A DNA stretch of 64,000 bases from Girardinichthys multiradiatus. Its lineage: Eukaryota; Chordata; Actinopteri; Cyprinodontiformes; Goodeidae. Both the position numbers and the translations under genes were made by a program. This document shows, one piece after another, positions 28,401-42,000 of the stretch (the stretch's first letter is position 1; each line of letters begins with the position of its first letter). The stretch is taken from positions 30,645,958-30,709,957 of the forward strand of contig NC_061805.1 in the NCBI RefSeq assembly GCF_021462225.1, written 5' to 3'. The notes beneath the pieces were generated by a model, which was not told the DNA's origin, ran no database searches, and saw only the letters and a list, made by a program, of their open reading frames with translations.

Positions 28401-30051
28401 GCACAAATTGGGCATTTTCATTTAGTGGTGTAATCACTTTTATTGCCAGCGGTCTAAACACCAATAACTGACTGTTGAGTAATTTTTAGGGGACAGCAAA
28501 TGTACACCATTTTACAGGTTGTACACTGACTACTTTACAGTGTATCGAAGTGTCACATCTTCAGTGTTGTCACATGAAAAGGTATAATAAAATATTTACA
28601 CAAATGAGAGGGGTGTACTCACTTTAGTGAGATACAGTATGTATGCCTTATACTATAAGTGCCAATTTGTTGTGGAAACACTGCTAATGTAGCATACAAT
28701 TCAGTCAATATGTTAATACTGTATTTAGTGAGGTGGTAACTGTAATATGAAGTTAGAGCAACAACTATTCAATCTCATCCAATTGCAATTATGAATGCAA
28801 ATAGGTTATAAAATAAATATTGGATGTGAGGTGAAGCATCTTCATTATGCAGCTCTAAGCAACCACCGTAAATAAATAGTCTTAACTCCATCTGATTCGA
28901 AACCAGATTTTTGCACACACTACATAAAATGACGTAGTCATTTTGTCCTCATAATTTGACATTAAATTAGACTAAACTTTCATTGTTTTATGTCAGTTTG
29001 GATAACCTGAATTATTTTCACTTTCTAAATATCAGAATGGGTTTTTTATTACTTTCTTCAGATTGTTTTGGATGAAACAATTTGGGAAAGCCCAGATGTT
29101 GATGGCTTCGTAAACTTCAGCTTTGTTAATTCATAGCATGTGACTTGAATGGAGGTGCACCTGTGGATGTATTCTATCAGGAAGATAATTGCAGACCTCC
29201 ATGTCATAGCTGGATATAATTTCCAGATGTCTGAAGGAGCCACCTTGAACTGTTCTAACAAATATTCACACATATAAACAGCATGGGAATGTCCAGACAT
29301 CATACTGTGTGGTTTAGTAAGAAATGCGTATCAACCTCACAACAAAAGCAAAAGACCTTTTTCAGAGTGTGGCTGAAGCTGGTCAAGAGTGTCATTATTT
29401 ACAGTGAAATAAGTCCTGTAATGACATGGGCTGGAAAGCCACCCAGAGAGGAAGAAGCCATTAATTCAAGAACAATAAAAAAAAAGCCAGATTACAGTTT
29501 GCAATTCATTTTGGAGACATCTCCTGTGGTTTTATGAAACTAAAGCTGAAGTGTTTGGCTATAATGAAAGGAAAGAAACTTTAAATAAAGTTTATAAAAA
29601 CCACTGTCAGTGAGAAAAGAAAGTTTAGGGTTTTAATTTAGGTTATATAAATATCTGCTTTAAACTCCATCTTCTCCAAAACACTCAGCCTCAAGGATGT
29701 GAAACGGTCATTTAATCAGTGGGATTGATAAAAATTGATGATTTTTAAAAAGTAACTCTGTGTGGAGTAAAACCAAATTCCAAAATAATAAAAAAAAAAA
29801 AGCTAAATAATTAATGATGCCAATCCAGTAATTATTTTATAGTTAAAAAATTTAGATAAGACAAGAGAACCGTAAACAGATTAAACATTTTAATAAGAAC
29901 ACTTAAGTAAAAGTAATAAAAAAAGATTTTCAAAACTAGGACTTTGAGTAACATTAATAATGCATTGTCACAGATATGTCACAAATACACATTAAAACAG
30001 CTTTTATACAAGGGGCTGTATGTGTGTGTCTACTATCGCACACGCACACAC

Positions 30052-30095
<44 letters not shown>

Positions 30096-33000
30096 AAAAG
30101 TCATCTTAAACAATGACCAAGATTAAGCTTCTGTTAACCCAAACAGGGGACTCGATCTTTATTACAAATCACCAACAACCATTAACCAGTCCACAGAACA
30201 ACACTTCATCTAATACTGTAAATGCTTCAGGCTGCAGGCGTTAACACCCACCACAAAGTACCAGTTTGATTTTTTTTTCCTTTTAGGTTTAATTTTCATT
30301 CTGTTTTTTTGTTGTCGTTGTTCAATTTCTAAAAGCCAGCATCTCTAGAATAATTTGCGAGCTCCATCAGGTAAAGCTCAAAGACTGAGAGAAGGGAAAC
30401 ACAGCCCTCTGACCTCTATTGCCCTCATCACAGAAAAACACAGCTTAGAGTTCTGAGACTCACAGTCCCGCTTTAATGTAAAAAAATGGAAATAAACATG
30501 ATGGATGACTGAACTAGCTTCGAACACACCTTAATTTGTCCAAAATGAGCCAATATTTAAATTTAACTTGTCAGTGAGATCTATCTGTAGATAAAACACA
30601 ACAGTAACTGGATATTTTTCTGACCTTCCGTAAATCCAAATTGTTGTGGAGAACTTCAGTTCATGTGCGTTGTCGTAACAGAATAAAGAGAGCAGAAACG
30701 TCTAAAACTCTATTTTATTTGAGAATAGTAACATATAGGGATGCACCGATACAAATACAATATCATTACTGGACAAAAGTTCCTTTAGGCTGTGTCATAT
30801 AGGGCATGTGGGAAAAAGAAACCACAATTTCAATGAATTTCAGATCCCTGTAACAAGTCTGAGTGGTATTGCAGTTTCCTTATCTGACAAAGTAAAACAA
30901 GAAGCTTTTAAATTGTTAGTCACTGTAGCGGGTAAAGTCGGTCCTCAGCTTTTGGGCCATGAATCTTCGTCACGCTTGTGAAAGCGTGGCATCGGTACAT
31001 CCCTAGTACCAAAAATTCATAACAACTTACTGCAGAGCTCCCTTCCCTGCAGAAAGACCGGAAAGAATGACTGTCGACTCTTGAATGAATCAATGCAGTC
31101 TGGGCTTACATCAAGAATTAATGGCAATCTCCTGGACATGGCAATAAAGATAAACACACACACACACACTACTCAGAGGGCAGATGGATGTTTAAAGTAA
31201 ACGAAAAGAGTTGGTTCTGCTCAGTAACGTGAATCTTGGCGTATGCTTACAACATTACTAACTTCAAGTAATGGCTGATTTATGTCTGCGCTCATGTTTA
31301 AAAGGTGCATGTGTGTGGTGTGTATATATATATATATATATATGCATCAGTGCACTGCATGTGTGTTACGTATTAAAGTGTAAATTTGTCTCCTCGCTCC
31401 TCAAACAGCCAAAGTCAGCCCAGACACGCGTTAATTTCACATTACCGAGTGAGCTACGTTTTTTTAATCCTCTCTTTCTTTGACGTATATTTACAGGCAG
31501 AAAACCATGGCCTTTCCTACTGTATGTTCCCTTTCTCCATCTGTTGGTTGTTAGCACTGGAGAGAGATGAGAAAGAGGGGCCAAAACAAAAATGGACACA
31601 GATGTATTGAGAGATTCGCAGGCTGAGAGGCTCCTGTTTTTAACTATGCTCTGTACACTGGCAACAAATAAAACGAAGGTTCAATTATTTTGGCATCAAT
31701 GCTTTGGTCACAAAATACCAACACGTTTATTCTTTTGTTTGTTTTTGTTGTTTTTTCATTTGCTCATTTTTCTTGAAGTAAGTCCCAGTCGTTTTACACC
31801 CTGACCACGTGTTTGTCCCAGTACTGAAAAAAGGTAGGTTTGTTGTAGTCCTGTCATCGCACCTCCGATGCAGTCCTTTAAAGAGGCACAGATTTTCTTA
31901 TAAATTATGTGACTGTGAATGCTCGGGCAGGTAGAGGAAGGGTGGGGGGCTGAAGAAGGAGAGGGTTGCCCTCTTTGCTCCCAAGTCCCCACCTCTCCAT
32001 GCACTCCCTTTCGTGCCCGGTGACAGTGTCCCGTTACCCCTTTTGCGAGCACGTTCTGCAGCACAGCTGCTGCAGCACTCTCCTCTGGCAGAGATTGTTC
32101 TTTTTAACGAGCACACAGAAACCACCTTCTGCCCAAGATTCTTCATTTGCTTTCCACAGACCAGGAAGAGGAGGTACAAGAGGAGGGAGGGGGGGAGAGA
32201 GGTTGGAAGAGATGAGACAATACAGAGAAACACACACAAGGAAGAGCCATTAAAAACGACCGGCAGAGCCACGTGATTGGCCAGGAGAAGGTTCAGGTGA
32301 CAGGAAGGAGTTTTGTTTTGATCCAATCACAGGTGGTGTTCATCGAGGTGGAAAAGGATTGTAGTCCAGCGGGGTGATTGGATCCATGTCAGGAAAAACA
32401 GAAAATGGATTTGGGGGAAAGACAACAGATGGAAAAAGAGAAAAAGTGTCACACAATTAGTAAAATAATGATTTTGTTTCCCCAAAAAACTCATTTCATT
32501 TTACAAAACAAGGAAACTCGCAGTGGACCCCCCGTCTGTACAGCTTGCAACCCTGTTCATCACCTATAATTGGCTTTAAAGAAAAGCACTCTCCTGAGGA
32601 GATTTTAAGCAACAAAAGGAGCCTTTTGTTTTGTTTTAGGGAGATAGGAGACAGACAGGGGGTGCACTAGAAGTAATAAAGATCATCAACAGAAAGGTGA
32701 CGCAGCAAAGGCACGATTCTCCTCAAAGCCTTATCTCATCACACGGCTATGTTTTCAGATCAACTAGAACATCCTCGCCAAAGCAGGAAATCACAAGCGC
32801 AGACCATCATGAGGCCAAGAGGTCAGCGGGTTAGTCAAAACTGTTTCTGTCTAAAGAGTCATAGACGCAACATGCACAGTTTTGAGGGGAAAAAGAGCAG
32901 AGCATAAAGTGCAGAGAAGAGAAAAAAAATTTAAGCACAACAAAAAAAGATGCATGCAAGGAAAGCAGACGTTATTAAGCAAACTTCAAGGCTGTGCACT

Positions 33001-36000
33001 CAGAAACATGGAAAAACTGTTGTCAGAGATGGAGCTCTTTTCAGTGAGCATTTCCAGAGAAACAGGATGTTATAGGCCTAAATGGTCAAAAGGCAGCACA
33101 GAAGCCAGAGGCATGAAAGCAACGACAGAATTGCCTCTCGCTTTGAAACCACAGGAGTGAGCGGTTTAGTCAAGTTGTTGGTACAAAGCTCAAAATAGTA
33201 TTAAAAGGCCACAAGCGGATCGCATTGTAAAACTATCTTTTACATATTTTACTCCACTGTTGAATTAATGTTTTAGTCCATCTAAACATCAGCCAACATG
33301 TTCAAAAATGACCCCATTTCTACACTAAATGGTTGTCCAACTAAACTATTTTATTGCATTAATAATTAGCATTTAGGAACTAATAATTAAAATGCACACA
33401 CTAATAAGAAAGCTGACAACTCACCATCTTTGCAGACGGTGCTAACCATGCAGGTTCCTGCCTCCAGGTTGTAGCCACTGTTGCAGCTGCTGCAGTTTAG
33501 TTCCCCGGGTCCCAGGCACTCGAAGCAGCTATTGTCACATCTGTCCGGGGTTAAATGCAGAATTACGTTACTAAACTGTTATTAATCAAATTAATACTTT
33601 CAACATACTGACATGATTTATACACGAACACCTTTAAACTAGAGAACTATCATAAAAACATGTAAAGTAACCATAATTTTAATAATTTTCAACAATATAG
33701 ATGTTTTTCACAAATGAATGAAAGAAAGTGAGGAGATAAATATTCTGAACATTTGTCTTGATCACAACAAAACCCTTGTCCTGCTGGAATAAAGAAAACA
33801 GGGAAAACCTCTATAAAAAAGATCTTTCGGATAGAAAATGAGCTGACAGAGAATGACAGAACCAAAAAGGGTATAAGGTCGAGTGAGCAATAAATAATTC
33901 AAGGTGTGAGAGCGAAATACAAGGAATGCACTACAGCGAGTGATAAGAGGAAGCACACATGTCCGACTCTGTGGAGAGGTCTGGCTGACTGGTGGTCAAA
34001 TCAAAGAGAACTAATAAAGGATGTTTCTATGTTTTCTTCTCGCTGCTCTACCTTTATAAAGCTTGGCATTACTTAAAAGTGACATAACACAAAAAAACAA
34101 TAAGCACAGTACTTTGATCTGGTTATTGACATTTCTATTAAACTGAAAGAGACAAAGTGCTGTGCTGTAGGTTGTCTGCAGATACTGTAAAAGTGACCAG
34201 TTTTAAATGCACTGAAATTTTCCACCATTATTCTTTACATAAAAATATTCTGCTCATGCAAGCATCCTATTAGGCTTAGGATTGTCCCATATATACTGCA
34301 TAAAGTATATTTAATATAGTTAGAGATTCTGGTGCCTTCCTGTTGTAAAAACTGCCAGCAATCAGCCTTTAAAATAAATAATAATTAAACAATTCATGTT
34401 TTTAAATATAACACAACAATTTGATTTATGTGGTTGTATTCTCTCTTAAAACTATCACAAGTTATTATTTTTTTAATAGGTGAAGATATTTTATTCCATT
34501 TTTTAGGACTTTTTAATGGCTCTGCACAAAAACAAATAAACAAATTGATCACAATCAATGTTGCAGCCAATGTTGGGAATTTCAAGGCTCCGATAATACC
34601 TCTTTGTCAAGGCCCCCAAAATGAAAACAAATCTACCTTTGTGTGAGGTTCCTATTTATTTATTTTTTTAAGCACAAAAATAATACTTGGTATGTATGGT
34701 AAGGGTTAAGCAATTTATAGCATTCAGAAAAAGAAATTAAAATATTTTTTTGCATCCATGAGACAAAAGGTAGAGCAATTTATTTCCAATTTAGCAAAAA
34801 ACAAACATACAAAAAACATCAGAATGAATGTTTGCAACCAGACTTTGATTAGCACAGTATTTTGCAAACGTATCAAAGAACTGCCTGGAATAAATGTTAG
34901 CCACGTATTTAAGTGCCATACATCTAGGCTCTCTATGCCTGTAATACATTTGGTGACACTGTTTAATGCAGCATAAATAAATAGCATAAATAGCTTTAGA
35001 AGGTAAAGTGGTGGCAAAGTGGTCTAGTCAGGAAACTACAACTGAGGCCCTGTTTAAACCTGAACGATCCATTGAAAACTGAATTGTTTTTCCGTTTCTG
35101 TTAACACATCTACTGGGCAATGTTTTAACTACACATATGTGAAAATGGTACTTTCATAGAAAGTACACCTGGTTCCATGATTCTGGGTTTTCTGGACAGA
35201 GCAACAAACAGAGCTGCTGTTATCTTTAACTCTGTGTATTCATTTTTTCTGCAAGCGCAGTTTTTCTTCAACACAGAAAGCACTCGAGGACCTGTGGTTG
35301 GTTCTGAGTTTTTTTACTATGTCAGCTGCATCTTTTGAATTCCCAGTCAGTAGCTGCAGATAACCTCTTACATCAAGCCTGGTTCCAATGGAGGTTCCTT
35401 CCTGTTAAAGGGGGACATCTTTCCCAAATGTCACCTAATGCTTGCTCAAGATGAGGGATTGTGGCAAAGTCAATAATTTGATGCACTTTGGTGAGCTTCA
35501 TTAGAGAGAACGTTTTACCAATATGCTTTAAATGAATACATGAATTTGACTGTATTGTGTTAAGATTAGGATTGAACAGAACTGTTTGTGATCGGATCTG
35601 GCTCCGACATCAAGAATGAACATTAGAATGAACTGGATTGACTTGTAATTGGATATAAATTGGACACATCTCTCTAATGAAGTGTGCCTTGAGATGACAT
35701 TTGTGAATTAAATACTGAACAATGATAAATATGTTAGAAAAGGGCAAACCAGGTTTTTCCAAGTCAAAGAAATACTTCACTTTCACATATTTTGGTCCTG
35801 AACATTTTCTGCAGACTCACTTCTTACAGGATCTCTGCACCTGCCCGTTGTCTGAGGTCTGCTCTGACAGGTAGTAGCCAGGGCTGCATGTTAACACGCA
35901 CCGCCAGTCCTCAAGTAAGTAGCCATCTGCACACTTGGTACACGCCTCTATACCTGTACCTGGAAAATAAATGACAAGTTATTTTGTTTTTACAAAACAT

Positions 36001-39000
36001 CCAACTGTGGTCTCATTAGTGATGGTTTTATTTTTTAAATCTTTGGACTTTCTACCTGCGCAGGTGGCACAGGCTCGGTGGCAAAGCTCGCACGTCTTCC
36101 TGTGGCCGTTGAAATAGGTTCCTGGGTTACAGGTCATCTGGCATTTATATCCTTGGAGGCTGGAAGAATAAATAACACAAAATAATCTGATTAAAATGCC
36201 AAACACCAACTCATCACCACCACTTGGGTGGTGCACAGAGAGCAGCTCAACCTGGCTGCATGTTCTGGACCAACATAAATCTGCCTATTTTCATATAGTA
36301 CAAGTGATTTTGGCCTTTGAGCCAGATGTAGGGTCAAAGGTCAGTTAGGAAGCAGGTTTGGAGGTTATAAAGTCCCTTTTTGTGAATTTACAGTGAGGAT
36401 AGGTGGGTGCGTCTGCTGCACTGAGCTGAAAAACAGCTGGAAAGCGTTAGCCAAAATTTCCCAGAAATGATCTAGTCCCCTACTCCTCCCTGGCTCTTAA
36501 CAGGACTAAATGGAGGAGGGGAAGCTGAGTGTGTGTATGTGTGTGTGTGTGTGTGTAAAAGGCCTTTTTTTTACTGTGATCTCAAAGCCATTCTGAGGAA
36601 ATTACGGCTACCGAGTGTCTCCACCTCCGGCTACACTGAACACTTAAAAGATGGGGTTGAGACTTCTAGCCTGCATTGTGTTTTACACGCTTCTCAGGAG
36701 TTTCCCTCATGACCTCTGAGGAATGTCACCACTTCAAATAATGACATCCTCTCTGAAAGGACCCAAACAAATTTAACTGGTACATTTCAAAAACACTTTA
36801 GATTCTATAAACGTTTATCTAAAGAGAAGATTCTAACCTACAACAGATCATCAGAAATTTACATTTTTTGATCAGGGGAAAATAAGATTGATTGTTTTAA
36901 TGGTGCAAAACCAAATGTCAGCTTACTGTAGAATATTAACCTGAACTAGAAGCACAAAATCCCTGTATTGTTACAGAATGTTTTTGTATTGAAGACTCAA
37001 CATTGCTGTTTAACACACGAACAAACTCATGAACATTAAGTTTCATGTTTAGGTTGTTAATTGTATTATTTTGAAACAATGTCTGCCTATAGGAAACTAA
37101 AATATTAATATTAATGTTTGAATATAATGCAACTTATTTAAATTACTCCCAATTTTCAGTTAATTCCCATAGATTTCTAAAATTACTATGGAAATTTTCC
37201 AACTTGGAATACTTCAAGTATCTGGAACTGTAACACCATCCTTTCTCTTTCATAAATAAAAGATTAAATAGTAGGACTGATATCAGTTAATTTGATTTAA
37301 AATAATGGTATTCTCGTGCTTTCTTTGCTTACCTCATCCCAGGTTTACACTCAGTGCAGATATTGGAGGCTGTACACCTCTTACAGTTCTCCTGACATCT
37401 TCTGCAAATGTTGGAATCTGTCAGACACACACAGTGAGTGTATCAAACTCAACAGAAGAACTGGAACCAGTGTTCCTGCATACATTTGGTGAGATGTGTA
37501 GGTGTAACAGAGAAATTGTGACAGCTGTTATAGGAAAGATTGCTAGAATGCATCACCGTTTTAGAAAAACTAGCACGGAATAAACAAAACTTGATAACTG
37601 AAATCTCCTGGACACAGATATATTTATTGTAAACATCACTCCTCAATGCTTTTGGGAAATGAAGTAAATAAATATTTCAGCAAAGACTAAAGCAGAATGA
37701 GGGCAATGACACACTTTTACACAATCCTCACTGAGTGTGTAGGTACAGTAGGTAGGAAGGACGATGGATTGATGGATGGATGAATGCAACCTTCAAACAG
37801 TGGAATGTGGAATAAAACTTTGAAATATATTGTCCCCAAAATCTACTATCTTCTTTAATCCTCGTCCAGCCCTTGAAAAACCTTGAATCAAATTCCCGGC
37901 TGCCTAGGAACCCGGCTTGTAAAGAGGTTTATGATACAAAAAAGGAGCAGATGTATTTCCCTGCTTGTCTAACTTTTTCATCACTTAAATTTCGTTGAAT
38001 CTGTCGATATGATGGATGAAGGAGGAATTCACCTAATTTTAAAGAAATAACAAACAAGTTTGCTTATTTAAAGTTGAAAAATGAAACGATGCCAACATTT
38101 TAAAGGAAACAGAATTCCTTCAGCTTGATCTGGTGGAACAATGATGGGATTTGGATCTGATCATTTCAGATCTGCAGCCAGGAGTTACACAAACCTGGCT
38201 GCAAACACATACTGTAATTAGAAGATTTACATAGTTTTTCTTTTGTACCTGGTCTACTTCCATCCAGACTGGCATATGTCTCAAACGTAAGACAGGTCTG
38301 TCAGTAGTTTCTTTCAGTGTTTACACTATATTGTAAATGGATAGACTTGGAACAACTCTGTACAAAAAACAAAAGTGATCCGGATCCTGGTCTGTTTTAT
38401 TCTACTTTTCTTTCTTTAGTTGCAGTAATTCGGGCAAGTAAAACCTGCTTACTACCACATGCCTTTTCTTTTTTTCCCCTAATTAGATTCAGCAAGTGCA
38501 GGAAAATAAACAAACGGCTAGACATTACATCAAGGATAAAACAGCATCACTCTGAGCCCATGAGTAAAAACAGTTTTGCAGACTTTTTGGTTTTTTGTAA
38601 GGCAGGTGGTGGACAGATGTTCCTAAAAGTCTAGTGTGCTTCGCCATCTCTGAAAAACCGTTTCCACTGTGCAAGATCTTCCATCATGCTTTTACCTCAG
38701 GGGCCAGGAGCCTTAAAACGTCGATCAACAGACAGAAAAGTATCTTGGCAGAACAATTAACACAGGAGTTGATTGGTGCAATCTGCCGCTGCGTCCCCAC
38801 AATTTAAAGGAAGCTCAAAGTTTGGAAACACACACTTCACTGACAGTAAGTGACCTGATTAGTTGGGCCAGAAAAAAAGGCGTACCACTGTCGAGGTAGA
38901 AGCCATCGGCACAGTTGGCAGCGCAGGTGTTGGAGCCCTCGATGAGGTGGTAACCCGTTCTGCATGTGATGCACTGGTCAGTCCGACTGCCGACGCAGGT

Positions 39001-42000
39001 CTCGCACAAGGAGGAGCATTTCTTGCAGCGCTTCTTGTCGTCACGGAAAAAGCCACTGGGGCACTCAGAGACGCACGTTCTGGAGCGGGACAACAGTGAC
39101 AGCAGAGGAGGGAAACCAGTTGAGAAAAAGGTTGAAACCAGATATTTGTATGCGTAAAAAGCCACATAACCATCTCTCTTCCCACCCTGTTGGACATTAA
39201 ATAAGAATAATTATTCCTGTTTAAGTTCAGTTAGAATTCTGAAAATTATTTCCATTTCCTAAAAGCCAGAATAATGAAAGAGAGGATGTCTGACTTGGGT
39301 CAACGCTTTAGGGTATCTTTTGACCAACCTCTCTCAGTGTTTTGCTAGATTTTTGGGCCATTCCTCCGACAGAACTGGTGCATCCGAGTCAGGTTTGAAG
39401 CCCGCTTTGCTCGTGCACCTTTTCAGCTATGCCTGCAAATTGCCTTTGGTACTAAGATCCAGGCTTTTTGATGGCAACTCCAAAACATTGCCTTCTTCTC
39501 CTTAAAACCTTTTAACTAATTTAATGCTATGTTTAGAGTCAATGTCCATTTGAAAGATACATTTTTGCCTCAGCTTTAACAATGTTTTAAGGCTTTGCTT
39601 TAATATGTTGTTGTTTTCCTCTTGATGTCATTTATTTTATGAAGCGCATCAATGCCTCCTGTAGCAAAATACTCCCACATGAAGCGCCCACCACCGTACT
39701 TCACATTTGGGATGTTCTAAAGATTTGCAAGCTCCTCCCTTCTTCTTTCAAATGTAAATACAGTCAGTATTGCCAAACACAAAATACTACAAGAAATGTT
39801 TCCAAAAACAAAGGTCTTTGTCCCAGAGTGTATTTAAAGACCTCAATTTGGATGTTTTTATGTTATTTTTGGAGCATGGATTCTTCCTGTCTGAGTGGCC
39901 TTTCAGCCCACAAACTCATTTAACTGTGGATGACTCTTTCCAGCATAATTTTCCCTTTTTTCGGGGTTAATACACACATTTCACACCAAACCAGGTTCAT
40001 CTCTGGAACACAGTACACGTCTCTTTTCTGAACAGCATGATGGTTGGATATTCCCATGTTGTACTTACTTAAATATAGTACTTACTTAATACTTGCCAAT
40101 AATTGTTTAAACAGATTGACCAGGAAACTTCAGGCATGTGGAAATTGTATTCTTTTGATTTTTCCATGAGGTCACGCAAAGAAGCAGTGGGCTTGAGCTG
40201 TTGCTTAACAATATATTCACAGGTGTTCCTACAATTAACTTAAATGATCAGAAGCATGAAAATGTGATTTCATCATCATCCAAAATGTTTAAAACATGAT
40301 AATCGTGCATCTAAAGAAGAAAAAACAAATCCTCAAATAAAAAAAGAAATCTCCCATTTACACCTTTAGTAAGTCAAATTAATTTTGGCAATTCTCACAG
40401 ACCTAAAACAAGAAACTATTGTCAGATGGTGACAAAAAATATCATGTGTTTAATTCTAATGTGAATGTAAGCCTCTGGTTTTATATATTCTGGTCTGGAT
40501 TCCGTTAAAATCCATCAAATTGTGAGCTAAAACAAAGCTCATAAATGCATGATGAACAATATCACATTGTTAAGGTACATCATACACATAATGAGGCAAA
40601 CATGAGGTCTGAATGTGTTCGACTGAACCAGACATAGTGTTTGTTGCAACCATGTGCTTCATTGGGACAAACAGATGCAGAGGTATAATGGGTCTGTGTG
40701 CGTGCAGGTGAACATCTGCTGGATTACTTCAGCATGCCTCGTCACCCAGAGGCGGAAAGACCTCTAACGTCCTCAGCAGCACAGAACGCACACAAGGTAC
40801 AAGCCTTATTCACACTCTGCAGAATTTTCTGCCAAGAAACACATATGGAACATGTCAGACACTGAATGTATGTGTGAAAGCGCACGCTGGCTGCAGTCGT
40901 GCTGAAGCCAACAGATGACTTGTAGCGCATGTTATCCTAATCCAGGTGTAAGTTATCCATCTTATTAAAAGTCACCAGGATAAATTTCCAAATCAGTTTC
41001 AAAGATCCAGAGATCACATCACTTTAAGGGAACGTCAATGGCAGACAATCATGCAAACCTGTTAAAAACGTGAAGACTAACACATCACGTTCTTCATTTC
41101 AATGGAAACTAAAAAAGCCCCACAGGGCTGCAGAAATGCATGGTTTAAGGTTCACACGCACACCCAACTAAAGATATTCAGTGGATTTGTGAACTATAAA
41201 AGAGAAAAGAATTTGCAAATTTGTGGTGCAGAATCAGCAAATTAAACATGGGAAGTTAAAAAAAACGTTTTTTGTTTTGTTTGAAACTAGTACACTTTTA
41301 AAAACTAGAAAACTTCCAATCATAAAAGCCAAACATCTTTTAATAAGCAGAGACCATTTAACATATAGTTGGAAGTATCCGAAGGTCATGCCCCTTCCTG
41401 CCACCACTCCCCTCAACAACTGCTCCCTGTGGGGACAGAAAAGGGCAGTACACCTCTAAAGTGGGCTGATGTTAGGCTTCAGGTAAGCTTTCGCATTCTC
41501 AAACACCTGCATTGCTTTGCCTTTCATCAGCACAGAGGAGAGATAACCCAAAAGCAAGTATTTGATGCTAATGGGATCCTGGAAACACAAGACAAATCCT
41601 AACATCTGCATTATATAGGGCCCCACACTCACAAATCTGATTTATAATTTATAATAAAGAGAAAGCAACACACTAACAACACATGGTGACAATAATAAAG
41701 ACAGATTAAAGATTAGACTAAAGACAAACAGTGGAAAAGGGGACATTGAGTCCTCAAGTTACATTTATGAAACGTCATCATCGATGAGACAATACAGATA
41801 AAGTCACAACTTTAAAAAATGTTTGACAAAACAGGATAAGGCTAAAAAATGATGGTAATACAGCCATTTAAAGCAGCCATTTGCTTTAACTATTAGTTTA
41901 TAACAGAAGTTTTCAGTGATGCTGGAGGTACATTTTTCTATAGGTCAACTACAAATAATTCAAATAAAACGCAAAAAAATAAATAAACTTGTGGCTCTAA

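Noticed and set aside
31898..32326. 142-codon minus-strand ORF across the PC5A exon
   Set aside because: It uses another frame than the conserved PC5A tail. Its composition follows the pyrimidine tract and 3' UTR, and it has no family motif.
38859..39197. 112-codon minus-strand ORF and plus-strand ORFs at 38863-39157
   Set aside because: Other-frame shadows of the exon 38886-39079.
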